Notes: generated by a model not told the origin, from the sequence alone. 64,000 bases of DNA from Euborellia annulipes (GCA_023213315.1 JAKCPI010016321.1:1-64000), one strand, 5' to 3'. Positions 32,101-45,254 are shown, counted from the first letter of the stretch. Numbers and translations: made by a program.

Positions 32101-34005
32101 TAAAATTTGAAAAAAATAAAATAAATAAATAAACTAATGTAGCCATCTAAATGACTTTAGCATACACCTGCCCCTCTCTCTCATATTATAATATTTAATA
32201 AAATAATTTATAATTATTTACAAAAGAACCCCCTCTTCTGAATTTTGAACGATATTTTGGATCATATCTCCTTATAAATGAGAATCTTCAATTGTAAATA
32301 TCAGCTGTCTTCGATTTTTGTTTGGAAATTTTATTATTTTAAATTATTTTTCACTCACCTCTTTTGGGGCACTATCAATTTCATATAGAGGATAATTTTT
32401 ATTAAGTCATATAGGGTGCATATGCGAAATTTTGTTCAAATCGATCAAAGGGTCTTGGCGTTATCTTAATACTTCTATTTTGTGAGCTCCCCCATCCGTC
32501 CACAATTTTGGCACCCGAATAAAATAATGCTTGGCTCCCTTTTTTTATTACCAGTATACATCTCTTTTATAGTAAATTTCATTTTTCATTGTGTTAGTTT
32601 GAAAATTTAATAATTTCGTTTTGATATTTAGACAAGTTTTAGAGCTAGACACAAAATTTGATACTAACAGACATTTTGACAAAATAATTAGTATTGGAAC
32701 GGCCAACTGTGAAAGTGCTTGAAAATTCTAAAAATGTGACACTGATACAAAAATCAATTTGTCAGTTATGTGACTCCGTCCACCAGTTGGTCAACCAGAT
32801 ACAAACTTTTATTGTATGTAAGATTGAAAAGTTAGTTAGTTATAAATAAAGTTAAGTTTGTGTGATCTAGACGCAGAAGGTTTTATTCACAAAAAAGGTG
32901 CTGAAATATTAAAACAAATAATAAGTTGGACAATAAACGATTGAGCAAAATATTTAGTTTGGAAAATAACAAGTTTAATTATTTTATTGGAGAATAATCG
33001 AATATAGTTCAGTCAACAAAAATTTACAAGATAATGTTAAGTTATAATTGAATTTGATGTAATAATTACAAGATAATTAATTTGCTTAAGAAATAAATTC
33101 AATCCTTTGTTTTGTTTTGAATAAAAAATAATATTACAAATAATACTTTGTTTAAAGATAGTTAATTATAATTAAATAATAGTATGAGTAATAGGAACCA
33201 ATTAAATAGCAATTATCTTAATTGGTCTGTGTGGGTTTATATGTGTGCTTATTAATTATCTTAATTAATAATCGCTAATTATCGGTTTGTTACAATGTTA
33301 TCTAAAAATATTCTTATTAATAGATTTGGTCCATGGTTTAGAAAACAAAAGAGTTCATATTTAAAGAGAGTGACAATAATATTAGATTAGATAAATAAGT
33401 TGTATGGAATGTTAGTTTAATATGAACACGGATGCAAGTTCACTTTAATTGGGAAAGAAATGTATTTGTTTGATTCAAGGATTTTTTATGAATAAGATTA
33501 GCTAGTTAGTGTTAGTGAGATAAACCTCCTGTTGAAATAGTCTGTATTTCTTTTAATAGAAATAGCATGTAAGTAAATGGATTTCGAAACGAGACATTTA
33601 TGTGTTATGAAAAAAATAAGTCTGAGAACCTTTGAGCAATGGTTTGAGATCCTAGGCGGTCGGTCGCTGCTAGCTGGGAGAAATCTTCTTGGAAAATGAA
33701 TGCAATTATTTGTAAAATCACTTGATATGTTGTAGATTGATTTCTGGCTGGCAGGGAAACGATTAACTCGAGTAAAATGTATGAAAAGGTTCAGCTTGAG
33801 TCGTTCCGATGTGGCTTGTTTGCTTGTTAATAAACAACTGAATTATTAATAATGAGAAAAAATAAAATATTAATTAGTATTGTTTGGATCATGTGACCGG
33901 TGTCATAGAGTTAGCAATTAAGAGTTAAACTACGATTCACCCTGAGTAAGTCCGCCATTACATAGGACCGCTTTGGCGCGTCCAAATATCTCGTAAAGTA
34001 TAAGT
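32101..34005. other. AT-rich DNA, mostly unrecognised
   Basis: Decayed R2-like phrases occur around 32560-32690 (AGACATTTTGACAAAATAAT). From 32700 to 33950 there is an AT-rich unique stretch with no credible ORF, tRNA or inverted repeat. Confidence 0.4.
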
Positions 34006-34009
34006 TTTG

Positions 34010-34330
34010 CAAAGCTTAGTCATAAGAGCATTTTTGTAGAGCAAAATACCAGAGTTTCGCCCATTTTTTTAAGCAAGTAGTTTAAGCCGTTTTTGAGATA
34101 TTTTGAAAAAAAGGAAGAAAAAAAACAACATTTTCATGCACGTTTACAATTAATTAACCATACCCTGTATGGTAAAGTAACGAGATGCCATGGTTTCGCC
34201 CTATTTTTTTAATCCAAATAGTTTCAGCCGTTTTTTGAGATATTTCGAAAAAAAGAAGGAAAAAACCCACTTTTTTTCATGCACGATTACAATACTTGAC
34301 CATACCCTGTTTGGTAAAGTGAAAAATTGT
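34010..34330 (+). repeat. R2, two partial 3' ends in tandem
   Basis: The 3' end of R2 (AGTTTAAGCCGTTTTTGAGA ... CCATACCCTGTATGGTAAAG) appears at 34070-34180 and again at 34190-34320, head to tail. It marks a partial tandem duplication of the repeat terminus. Confidence 0.7.
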
Positions 34331-36950
34331 TAGAGTCTAAAACCATTTGAAATAAAGAGGGCCTTATAGTGACGTTTCGTTAATTTATTTTCACTTCCTG
34401 AGTGGCCCATTTGTGGTGAGGAATTCAAAATAAATTGTCAAAACGTCCGACCCATTTAATAAAAACTCTGTTTTTTTTTTTAATTTTATCCAATTCCCTA
34501 CAATTCCTCCAAATTTACTATTGAAATGAATGATGCAAAAATTATATCATTTAATTATTATTTTTATTTGAAACTTGAAGATAGAGAAATTTTATTTCTT
34601 TGGGATTAATCCATACAACAAGATGATATATCATTTTATAATATTTATAATATACCCCCTCAAGAATTCTATGCGATTATTTATTAATGTTGAGAGTTGC
34701 TGTGTGAGTGTGTGTGTGTGAGTAAATTATTTACCAAAATGCCGAGATATAACAGACGAGAGCTCTTGTACAATAATTAGTTTTGTATTTCAAAACCGAA
34801 AATATTTTGAATTCATTTTCTATGCCAATTGTATTCATACGATATATATTTCGAGTGAAAAGGATTTCATGAAAAGCACTTAAACAGAGAGAGAGAGAGT
34901 AATTTACCCATTTCAATAAAATAATTAAATATTAATATATATAATAGCTGTGAGGAAGAAAATAACGAATCCGTGAAGAGAGAGAATCTACTTGATTCGG
35001 TTTAACCATTTGATCTGGGTGGGAAATTAATTATTTTCATCTCGACATACTGAAAAAGGAGAGAAAAAAATCAATGAAATAAGTAACGGCGGCGTTAAAT
35101 TGGGAGGATGATTTATTATATTATTATATTAAAAGGTTAACGCATTTGAAAGACACTTCTTTGAATATAAATAGAGTTTCGAAAATATGAATGGGGGTTT
35201 TTACATATTTTTCTAAAACAACTTTATTTCTAAATTCCACTCATAAGGAAAGTTAAAAAGGGGAGAGAATTCTTGAATTATATAGCAGTTAATTAAATGA
35301 AAACGATATATAATTAAATTTTTACTTTCATATTTATATTCTATAGAATTATAATGTGAAGTATTGCGATCGCCTGCCTGGGTCCTGACTCTTTGAGAGC
35401 TTGTATCTCAGAGATGAAAAAAGTTAATTTCATTTTGTAACTTCTAGGTGGAAGGAATCGATGCCCTTAATAGTTGAAAACCGGATTTAGGACATAAAAC
35501 CGGATAATTGTGGTCCCCAGAGGCCAAAAAGGGGCCAAAAATCCATTGGTCAGTGCGTACGTATGTACGTATGTACGTAGCCCCCTGCGTTTCGCAACCA
35601 TAAGTCTCAGAGCTACGAAATTCGAAACTTAAGCTCGATATAGGCTAGAAGGAGTACAGCAACCTTTCTTGGTTTAAACGAATTTTATATTTTTTAACAT
35701 TTAATGTTAATTTTTATTTATATTTTTTTTTTTTGTTTATAATAGTATAATATTTATTTATTATTTTTTCTTAATCGCATTGCACAGTTGTGGGGCGCTT
35801 TTGGCGCTCCCAACACTCTGGCCTCGGTTCTGGAGTCCTACTGGCGCCCATATATATAATGTACTTCTTACTAATAGCCACAACATCTGGCGTAATTATT
35901 GGACGGCTGATGAGGGTTGCAACCTAAATTGTAAATAAATCTGTTTTCTTTCTGTAAAGGGCTGCCCCCTTCTGCGTGGCGCAATAAATCATTCATTGAA
36001 ATTGGAAACTTATCTTTGTGTCATGAGTTTATTAGTCGTGTATAAATTTTAATCCGATTGATGAAGGAAGGGGTGTAAATTAGGAGTGTCGCGATGATTT
36101 CAAATAAATGAGAATGTGAAAGTCGTGTGCGGTGACCACACCAGTTGTTTTAAATAGCACTTATGTTTAAAAATAAATAATTAAATAAATGTTTGAATTT
36201 ACTCACGTAGAGAAGACATTGTAGGTATCATATTTAGGCAGAAAAAAATGAAATTTTGAAGGCACTCACCTGCAATAAAAGAAATCATTATTAATTCAAA
36301 GAGATACGTAGATATTTGAATAAATGTTATTGGGAAATGTAGATAGGTTTTAATAACAACTTATTTTCAACTTGATTATTAATTTTACCCAAAATTGTAC
36401 TTCTAATCATACTTTTCGCGAATTTCATTCTTAAAAATTGCTTCTCTTATTCATACATATACCTACATAATAATATAATATAATATTTAATATACCATTG
36501 TTTTTCTAAAGTTTATAAAAAATTTTTAGATAAAAATAAATTATCATAAATAATTATATTTTTAATTGAAGGTAATCTGGTCACCAAGACAATCTGTACA
36601 AGTGTCTTTTATAAAAATATTTAATATCGTCGCCTTAGAGTATAAACCTGCTAACTCACAACAAGGAAATTTTACTACTAGAGAAAAAAACAAACAAAAT
36701 TTAATATTGTTGTTTAGGAAAGAAACAATTTTTCACATTTTTTTTCTACAACTTACGATCGTAATTTTAAGTAGCAGTTTTATTTGGACGATGATGCATC
36801 TCTTTTGCTTTCGAACGGTATTAATATGTCATATTTATGATAAAAAATGGAGTTAACACATTTACACTCTAAGCCCACGATATCTTAGTTTTGCTTTCTA
36901 AATTTTATAGGAAGCAACTTTTTTTTTTCTTTTTTACAAATTTATCTACC
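34331..36950. other. AT-rich DNA with decayed repeat pieces
   Basis: 35500-35600 has CCAGAGGCCAAAAAGGGGCC and a GTACGTAT microsatellite like the R1 head. 36010-36110 has reverse-oriented GACTAATAACTCATGA-type sequence shared with 48960-49060. A GA tract is at 34884-34900 and a TG tract at 34708-34722. The 96-codon frame at 36566 has no recognisable features. Confidence 0.4.
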
Positions 36951-36952
36951 AT

Positions 36953-36979
36953 TGAAAAAGGGAGAAACTCTCCCGAAAC
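36953..36979 (+). ncRNA. Hammerhead-like relic
   Basis: TTGAAAA replaces CTGANGA before a good helix II (GGGAG AAA CTCTCCC) and CCGAAACG. The core substitutions should abolish activity. The following TTTCAAATAAACG resembles the tails of the other copies. Confidence 0.3.
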
Positions 36980-37954
36980 GTTTGGTTTCAAATAAACGTG
37001 TTCTTGATTTGATTTTTTTTTAAAGATTTGTATTTTTTGATATGTGATACAATCAATAAATAATGTTTTCTTTGATATTCCTACCTTTAAAAGTAATATT
37101 AGGAATTTTGAAATGAAAAAGTTCGTTTGTCGTATTGATTAGATTTTGGAATATCTGGTTCAAAATGAAGAAAATATTATTTTTTGAATTATTCTATTGA
37201 GATTTTAAGAGGATTTTAGAGTATATAGCTATAAATGAACTATTTATAATTAAGTTTATTAATAATTACTAGGGCAGCCATAGTGTACCGAGTTCTAATT
37301 TTCCAAACAGAAAATAAGCTCTTTTTTCTGGTCAATTTCTGTTCAATTTTTCTACAAGGGTTTTCATCAAAAAATAAGGTAAGTTTCGTCTATATCAGAA
37401 GCGTGTTTTCTCTATACCTAATGTGGCGAGGGATCCTCTGATATTACTGGAAATTTTAACTAAATCTGACACTTTGGGGGACCCTTAGCGACTGAAGTAT
37501 ATGATTTATGATTGTTTAAAAAAAAAACCTTCCCAAATACTCACTTAATATAAAAAACTAAAAAGAAGCCAAAAAAAATCTTTGAAAATGAAAAAATAAT
37601 GTATAATCTTGTTTTTTCTTTAAACATCAAAAAATTTGAAAATTGCCTCAAGGCCTCCTCCATTTTAAAAAGTCTAATATAAATTTTTCGCTTAAAAATT
37701 TAATAAAGTTTTATTTCAAAAATTGAATTTAAGTACATATATTAAATTGAAAATATAAAGACAAGTCTTTATAATCTCAAACAAATGAATCAAAAAACAT
37801 CTATATTTGTACCACACTAGAGAGAAAAATCTTATTCGTATCACTAGATAGAAAATGAGAACCATCTATTCGATATCTATCTATCTATCTATAATTATTA
37901 TAATTAGCTTGGGCAACGACACCGACTTGATTTTTTTAATTTTAAAACCCACTA

Positions 37955-38780
37955 ATAGTTTATCACAAATATAATTATTTAAAATTCGGGAATATAAATT
38001 ATTTTCTTGGAGGATAAGGAGAGGGAGGGAATTCCGATTGATTTGATCGGAAGGATTAATTGGATGGATTAATTTCCGAATATGGTATTGGAATAATTAT
38101 CGGAAAAGAGGTTTTTTTATCTAATTAGATTTTTCCTCTTATTAAAAACAAGGACTAAATATGAATAAGGACACTCGATGGTGGAGAAGTTATCTCCGAA
38201 ATCGAAGCTAAAATACAAGGTATACATTAATTAATGTAAAATAATTGGTTTAATAAAATTTAAAAAAAAAAAAAAAAAAAAAAATATTTTCTTGAGCGAA
38301 GAAAGAGGAGGAATAGGACAATCCAATCGATTTGATTGGGGAATAATGGAATTAAAATAATTATCGGAAAAGAGGTTTTTTTATCTAATTAGATTTTTCC
38401 TCTTATTAAAAACAAGGACTAAAGATAAATAAGGACACTCGATGGTGGAGAAGTTATCTCCGAAATCGAAGCTAAAATACAAGGTATACATTAATTAATG
38501 TAAAATAATTGGTTTAATAAAATTTAAAAAAAAAAAAAAAAAAAAAATATTTTCTTGAGCGAAGAAAGAGGAGGAATAGGGCAATCGAATCGATTTGATT
38601 GGGGAATAATGGAATTAAAATAATTATCGGAAAAGAGGTTTTTTATCTAATTAGATTTTTCCTCTTATTAAAAACAAGGACTAAAGATAAATAAGGACAC
38701 TCGATGGTGGAGAAGCAATCTCCGGAATCGAAGCTAAAATACAAGGTATACATTAATTAATGTAAAATAATTGGTTTAAT

Positions 38781-38812
<32 letters not shown>

Positions 38813-39870
38813 TTATTTTCTTGAGGGAGAAAGAGGAGGAATAGGGCAATCGAATCGATTTGATTGGGGAATAATGGAATTAAAATAATTATCGGAAAAG
38901 AGGTTTTTTTATCTAATTAGATTTTTCCTCTTATTAAAACAAGGACTAAAGATGAATAAGGACACTCGATGGTGGAGAAGTAATCTCCGAAATCGAAGCT
39001 AAAATACAAGGTATACATTAATTAATGTAAAATAATTGGTTTAATAAAAATTTAAAAAAAAAAAAAAAAAAATATTTTCTGAGCGAAGAAAGAGGAGGAA
39101 AGGGAATCGAATCGATTTGATTGGGGAATAATGGAATTAAATAATTATCGGAAAAGAGGTTTTTTTATCTAATTAGATTTTCTCTTATTAAAAAACAAGG
39201 ACTAAAGATAAACTAAGGACACTCGATGGTGGAGAAGCAATCTCCCGAAATCGAAGCTAGAATACATGGTATACATTAATTAATGTGTATTAATTGGTTT
39301 AATAAAATTATAAAAAAAAAAAAAAAAAAATTATTTTCTTGATCATGAGAAAGGATTGGAGAGGGGGGAAGTGATACCAATCGATTTGATTGGGAATAAT
39401 GGAATTAATAATTATCGGAAAAGATTTTTTTATCTAATTAGATTTTTTCCTCTTATTAAAACACGGACTAAATATGAATAAGGACACTCGATGGTGGAGA
39501 AGCAATCTCCGGAATCGAAGCAAAAATACAAGGTATACATTAATTAATGTAAAATAATTAGGTTTAATAAAAATTTATAAAAAACAAAAAAAAAAAAAAT
39601 GGAGATAGAGGGATGGGATGGAAGATTGAATAATCCAATCGATTTGATTGGGGGAATAATGGAATTGAAATAATTATCGGAAAAGAGTTTTTTTATCTAA
39701 TTAGATTTTTCCTCTTATTAAAAACAAGGACTAAAGATGAATAAGGACACTCGATGGTGGAGAAGTAATCTCCGGAATCGAAGCAAAAATACAATGTATA
39801 CACTAATTAATGTAAAAAAATTGGTTTAATAAAATTTATATAAAAAAAAAAAAAAAATAATTTTCTTTAA
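37955..39870 (+). repeat. Satellite array, seven units of ~262 bp
   Basis: CGATGGTGGAGAAG occurs at 38176, 38440, 38702, 38967, 39224, 39489 and 39752, so spacings are 257-265 bp. Each unit contains AATTATCGGAAAAGAGG, the palindromes ATCTAATTAGAT and TACATTAATTAATGTA, GGACTAAAGAT and a poly-A run of 13-24. A partial unit matches both outer edges of the 10-kb palindrome (53843-53970; 63735-63862). Poly-A-length changes account for most period variation. Confidence 0.9.
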
Positions 39871-40410
39871 ACCCACTGCGGAGGGCCATGGGGAGTAGAC
39901 TTGCTAGTTAGTAAGATGCCCCGCCGAAGGCGCGGGCTTCGTAGCTAGTTGAAGGATAATTTAGTAAATATTCCGATTTGGCACAGGGGAGTAAATACTC
40001 TCTCATTTTAGCCTCCCACAGGATGTAATTAGTACATCTATTGTGTGTTCAAATTAATCCAGCCCAATGATTGATTTAGTAATTTTAAATATCATAACGG
40101 TCAAAAATGTTACGGCCGTGTTGAATTGTCCGTTTCATCTGCATTATAAATTATATATGTACTGAAAATAGAGTCAGCATGGTCTCTCGTATGTTAATTC
40201 ATCATATGTTAATGCCCATGCTATAAATTTAAAGGATTCGTTGATCTGGGCTCAATACGATTTCAATAACATTCCAATAAACTCCATAACGGCCTGCAAT
40301 AATGACTAAGAGTAGAGTTTAGAGTGATTTATTCTATATGGAAAGATATTTAAAAATATACGGTTGAAATTTATTATATTATTATCATGTACTGAATATC
40401 TATACTAAAA
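39871..40410. other. Flank of the satellite
   Basis: A GC-richer patch (39880-39950; GCCCCGCCGAAGGCGCGGGC) directly follows the last unit and can form a small GC hairpin. The rest is AT-rich and unrecognised. Confidence 0.4.
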
Positions 40411-40416
40411 TATATA

Positions 40417-40932
40417 AAGCTGGTAGTCGGAGAGCCCATGACCCATTTTTCATGAAGTGTTTGATTCAAGTAGAAATTTCACCTAGAGGTATCAATAGCA
40501 TAGATGAGTAGGGAATCGGCTGTTTGCCTGATCTACCTGGGTACTGCTGCTACTGCGCATAGGAGAAAGTTGTAAAAAAATGTTTGCCAAAAAAAGTGTT
40601 TGATTCAAAAGCCAACAAATACTATTCGACAGTTAAGTTGATTTTAAATTAAAAATTAACTAAGCCAGACATTTTTAGGGGGGTTAACACTGACCCAGAC
40701 TACCCTAAAGTTGCATTTTTTTTATTTGAAAAAAGTGATTGATTCACGCTGACATTTTAATAGCGTCTTAATTATATGTTTTTAATAATACTTGCAAAAA
40801 GCCAGACACTTTTGCCGGGGTTCAACAATTGCCAAACGTCCCGAAATATATGCCGTACTGATAGACCAGTCAAATTCGTATTCAAAAATGGGCCCCCTAT
40901 GGGGAAAAGTTTTGAGGTAGTTCTGTTTTTTT

Positions 40933-40980
<48 letters not shown>

Positions 40981-41712
40981 GTTTTTAGAGCTCTGAATAC
41001 AAATCTGAGGTCTAAGGTGAAAATTTCGATTTTTTTGGCGAATTTGGGTCACAGCCCGAAAACTATCAACTTTTCGTTAATAGCAAATCTATTCAAAATG
41101 AAACTTCATGAAGTTTTCTACAAAATTTCATCATTTTAATTATTTTTCTCCTGCAATCGTTCGGGCTCAACTGCAAAATCCAAGTTTCGACCTCCGGCAG
41201 CACCCCCCCCCTCCCACCCTCAGATCACACAAAATTTTGAATTGTAACAAATTTAATTTAGTTTAAAAATGTATAGAGTGGTTTTTGTCGAAAACGTATT
41301 CATTCATGGTCAAAAATGGGAAATTATCGAAAAAACTGCAAGGTTTTGGATGATCCGGGGCGGGGGGGGGGGTTGCGAGGTCGAAAACGTTATTTTGCGC
41401 TTGAGCCCGAGACGAAGTTGGTCCGAGAAATCTATGGTAAATAATGAAATTTGTAGGAAATTTTATGAAGTTTTATTTTGAAAAGTAGGGTTATTTACGA
41501 AAAGTTGATAGTTTTCGAGTTATAAGCAAAAAACCGCCAAAAAATGGAAATTTTAACCAAAATTTTATACAACTTTCTGTATATATGCGCACTTGCAGTA
41601 GTACCCAGGTAGATCAAGCAAACAGCCGATCTCATACTCATCTATACTATTAATACTTTAGAAAATTTCTACCTGAATCAAAAACAGAGGTTGAAAGCTT
41701 TATATTAATTGG
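40417..41712. mobile_element. 1.3-kb imperfect foldback
   Basis: The left arm (GGAATCGGCTGTTTGCCTGA, TCTACCTGGGTACTGCTGC; 40510-40560) is mirrored at 41588-41640 (CAGTAGTACCCAGGTAGATC). The next inner match, AAACTATCAACTTTTCGTTA (41057), is mirrored near 41490-41515. The arms are 20-30% diverged by eye. The loop carries poly-C (41200-41216) and poly-G (41357-41371) runs in inverted positions and a (TA)n tract at 40938-40977. Frames of 70 codons inside are not conserved between arms. Confidence 0.7.
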
Positions 41713-42360
41713 TTTGTAGATTTGAAGGTAAGATTGTTTCACAAAAGAGAACTAACAGTTAAAACTAGCTAGATTAGACATTTTTGATGACTACCCAAAA
41801 GTTTCAGACAGCCTGAATTTTGGAGATATTTTATTAAATACTAGGGAAATCATTACAAAATATAGTAAACTCTAAAATTAGGTGTTGAGACCTGATCATT
41901 AAAAACCGTCTAATCTATCTAGTTTAAGTTTTAGACTTTTTTCTTTTGATTATCTATTTTATTAGTATATATGGGTATATATATAGGGCGAGAGAGAGAT
42001 ATATATATTGACAGAAGGACTAATGATTTTTTTTTTTAATGAGTGAAATGTTGTCGCTTGTCAAAGAATCAAAGAATCTTTGATCTCCTGTTATCGTTAT
42101 TAACGGGTTTTCAATATAGGAAGGGGTTTCGTTTACCATCAGGAATGGATGTGTATAATAATCGATTGATATTAAAAAAAGTTCAATTCGAAAAATCAAA
42201 TAAATGAATGTAAATAATTTTGTGTATAATTTAGTAAATATAGGTTTTGGTATATATTATGTTCTTTTTATATCAAAGCCATGGGTGGTATTATTATGAT
42301 ATGAAACTAAAACTGTGAAAATATATTAATAACAAATAATATTTAATTATGATGCATTAA

Positions 42361-42816
42361 GGTAGTTGTTCCGCCAAATGGGTTTTCTTAGGATTTTTTT
42401 GAAATTTAGACAGATTATTATTTAAATACTTCTGCATCGATTGGTGGCAAAACGAAATTTATGAACAATATAGTTCCGGAGATATCAAATTTCAAAAATA
42501 GAGTTTTTCAGACTCTTATAACACATTGAACTATACGGGATATCGGAAAATTTACATCTTACAAATTTAATTATAATTAAGAAACGCTTCTTACCATTTT
42601 TATAAAAAACTAAACCAACATTAAACAATAACCAATACATATTTTAAGACAATTTTGATTCATAGTTACAACATTCATTTTTAATTGCAATTATTTTATG
42701 TTTGGTGTGGTAAATCGTCTTCAAATTTTAACAAACAGTGTGTGTATTATGCTTTTAATGACTTATATTCCAAGTTTCAAAGACTTTTGAATTTTTGCAT
42801 TTGTGAAAGAACTACC
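42361..42816. mobile_element. 456-bp element flanked by TTAA
   Basis: It runs from TTAA|GGTAGTTGTTCCGCC to GAAAGAACTACC|TTAA. The same left 300 bp recur in direct orientation at 43183. The TTAA on both sides could be a piggyBac-type target duplication or simply part of the TIR. No ORF. Confidence 0.6.
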
Positions 42817-42820
42817 TTAA

Positions 42821-43178
42821 TTTGTTGATCGCATTATAAAAATTATACCAAGCTAGAAGAGAATCAATAAATTTTTCGGGACTTTGGGCTTACTACTCTG
42901 AAACTTAATATTTTATTTACATGTATAAAAAAAAGAACCAGAGGAACGTGTCCCCAAAAATGCGATTTTTTGTTTACCTCATTATCTATAAACAACTGTT
43001 ATATTCTCTTTTGTGACAGAACGACCTAACTCCATTCTTTATAACAAGAGAGTTTTCGGAGTTAAATGTTTTTATTTCTGATACAAAAACAGTAACCTGG
43101 AAACTTTGATTCTACTCTCCTGAAAAGTATACAATATGGAATTACTTTCCTCTGGTTCTGGGCCATCGATATATTTTA
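42821..43178. other. Unique spacer between the two TTAA elements
   Basis: AT-rich; nothing recognised. Confidence 0.4.
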
Positions 43179-43862
43179 TTAAGGTAGTTGTTCCGCCAAA
43201 TGGGTTTTCTTAGGATTTTTTTGAAATTTAGACAGATTATTATTTAAATACTTCTGCATCGATTGGTGGCAAAACGAAATTTATGAACAATATAGTTCCG
43301 GAGATATTAAATTTCAAAGAGTGTGTTTTCAGACTCTTATACATTGCACTATACGGGATATCGGAAAGTTTACATACATATTTAATTATAATTAAGAAAC
43401 CCTTCTTACCATTTTTATAAAAAACTAAACCAACATTAAACAATAACCAATACATATTTTAAGACAATTTTGATTCATAGTTACAACACAGTTTCTGAGA
43501 TAATAATGAATAAATAATGAAAAATGTATAAAAAAATTTACACTAAAAACAATTTGGCAACAGCGCATTTATTTAACCAGCGAAAGATGTATAAAGCGCG
43601 CATGCGCTAGATTTTTTCAAAATTATAATTTTCATAAGGTGTAACGTAGGCGTTGATTACATTTGTTAAAAAATAACAAAACGATTTTTATAGAAATTTT
43701 TTAACTTTTAAAATGTATTTTATCTGTCATTTTAATATAAAAATATTCAATCTCTTACAATGGTGCCAGATTTGTCAAACGAGCACGGGATTGGCTAGAA
43801 TGGGTACATAAACAGCAAAAAGTTTTGGGCTTATGAATTATGAATCCTTATTGTCTGTTCTA

Positions 43863-44746
43863 ACAGGTCATTCAATAAGTCCGTAGGATAAGTAAGAAAA
43901 AAACAAAATTTTGACAAAACTCGATTTTATTATTCAACATAGTTGCCTTCGAGGGCGATACAACGAGTATAGCGATTTTCCAACTTTTCGATACCACTTT
44001 TATAGTACGATTTCTCTTTCTCGTCAAAATAGGCCTCAGTTTCAGCGATTACTTCATCATTGGACTTCTTTTGGATTCTGGTGTGTAATAGTGAAGCCAT
44101 GTCTCATCCATTGTCACATATCGACGATAGAATTCCATTTTATTGCGGTTTAACAGCGCCAAACACTCCTCTGAAGCATCGATTCGTTGTTGTTTTTGGT
44201 CGACTGTGAGCTCACGCGGCACCCACTTTGCACAGAGCTTTCGCATACCCAAATGTTCGTGTAAAATGGTAAAAACACTACCATCTGATATCTTTACAAT
44301 GTCAGCTAGCTCGTGCACCTTCAATTTGCGATCGTTCATAACCAATTTGTGGATTTTTTTATGTTTTCTGGAATAACAGCCTCTTTTGGGCGTTCACTGC
44401 GCTCTGCATCATTTGTGCTGGTACGACCACGTTTAAATTCAGCAATCCACTTCTCTACCATTTGTCTCGATGGAGCAGAGTTCGGATAATGTTTATCAAG
44501 CCATTGTTTGGTTTCCACTGTATTTTTTTTCATCAAAAAGCAATGCTTTATTAAAACTCGAAATTCACTTTTTTTTCAATAACAAAAGTTGCTTCACACA
44601 AAATGCTATAACTCACGAATCAATAGTCAGATTGCTGTCAAATTTATACACGTATCGTTTGAAGGTTAGTACTAAATAAAAATCATATGGAAAAATTCTA
44701 GTAACGCCATCTATGTGTCATCCTACGGACTTATTGAATGACCTAA
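43863..44746 (-). mobile_element. Internally deleted mariner, 884 bp
   Basis: TIRs AGGTCATTCAATAAGTCCGT (43865) and ACGGACTTATTGAATGACCT (ending 44744) with TA at 43861-43862 and 44747-44748. It encodes the two ends of one transposase on the minus strand with the catalytic centre deleted. Full-length elements of this type are ~1.3 kb, so about 400-450 bp are missing. Confidence 0.9.
43930..44533 (-). pseudogene. Mariner transposase with catalytic core deleted
   Basis: The start ATG is at 44531-44533 (MKKNTVETKQWLDKHYPNSA; then QMVEKWIAEFKRGRTSTND, an HTH region). One A is missing in a homopolymer near 44357, shifting the frame. It resumes as IHKLVMNDRKLKVHELADIV, a second HTH (ISDGSVFTILHEHLGMRKL) and the first catalytic aspartate in VTMDETWLHYYTPESKR. 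The text then jumps to SNDEVIAETEAYFDEKEKSY and the usual C terminus RYTRCIALEGNYVE with stop at 43930-43932. The second and third aspartates (HDNARPH and SPDLAPSDY regions) are absent. It resembles the FLJ37770-like mariners of many arthropods. It is inactive as a transposase, though the TIRs look intact. Confidence 0.9.
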
Positions 44747-44800
44747 TATATACTCTAGCATTAACTTTTTGCTAGTATTGTCGCGAAACAACTACCTTAA

Positions 44801-45240
44801 AAGTATATGAAATTTTTGATTATTAAAGTTTTTATGTTATTATAGGTAATATTAAAATATCCAGTAGTAAAGAAGAATGATGCCATTGGAATTGATCTTA
44901 GTAGTTGTTTTGGCGATTGAGACCTTAATCAAGTTATCAAATAGAGGGGAGCCATCTAGAGAATACCAATGGCAAAATAGAGGGAATTGCAACTAGTGGC
45001 CCCAAGGCAGAGTCCTAGATCATTCAAATCAGCTCTTCCTTTTTCTTACTCAGAAGATACAATATTAAGGTAAATAAACGTTTAGAAATGGTTTTTCGGA
45101 GGTGGGTTAGTTAACAGGAGAAGGAGAAAAAGTGCAGAGTCACCAAAGGGCAGTTTCTCATTTCACACTCGCGTTCAAATTTTTCCAAGTTTAAACAACT
45201 TTATAGAATTAAAAATGGTATTTTACTGGAATTAGCCGAG
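44801..45240. other. AT-rich DNA, nothing recognised
   Basis: No gene or repeat boundary seen. Confidence 0.35.
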
Positions 45241-45254
45241 TTCTTTAATATATA

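Larger units (their letters stand above)
43183..44796. mobile_element. Second TTAA-flanked element carrying a mariner
   Basis: TTAA|GGTAGTTGTTCCGCCAAA (43179) and the end CGCGAAACAACTACC|TTAA (44797-44800) bound it. Without the 884-bp mariner it would be ~730 bp, longer than the 456-bp copy, because the shorter copy lacks the 43500-43860 region. The minus-strand frame at 43240-43455 has no coding support. Confidence 0.65.

Noticed and set aside
32820..33900. Possible LTR or retroviral-like boundaries
   Set aside because: No paired direct repeats, primer-binding site or polypurine tract could be found by eye.
36566..36856. 96-codon plus-strand frame
   Set aside because: AT-driven open frame with no motif, no splice signals and no repeat support.
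37955..39870. Regularly spaced units considered as a CRISPR-like array
   Set aside because: Units are ~262 bp, nearly identical throughout, with poly-A runs and no unique spacers, in eukaryotic DNA.
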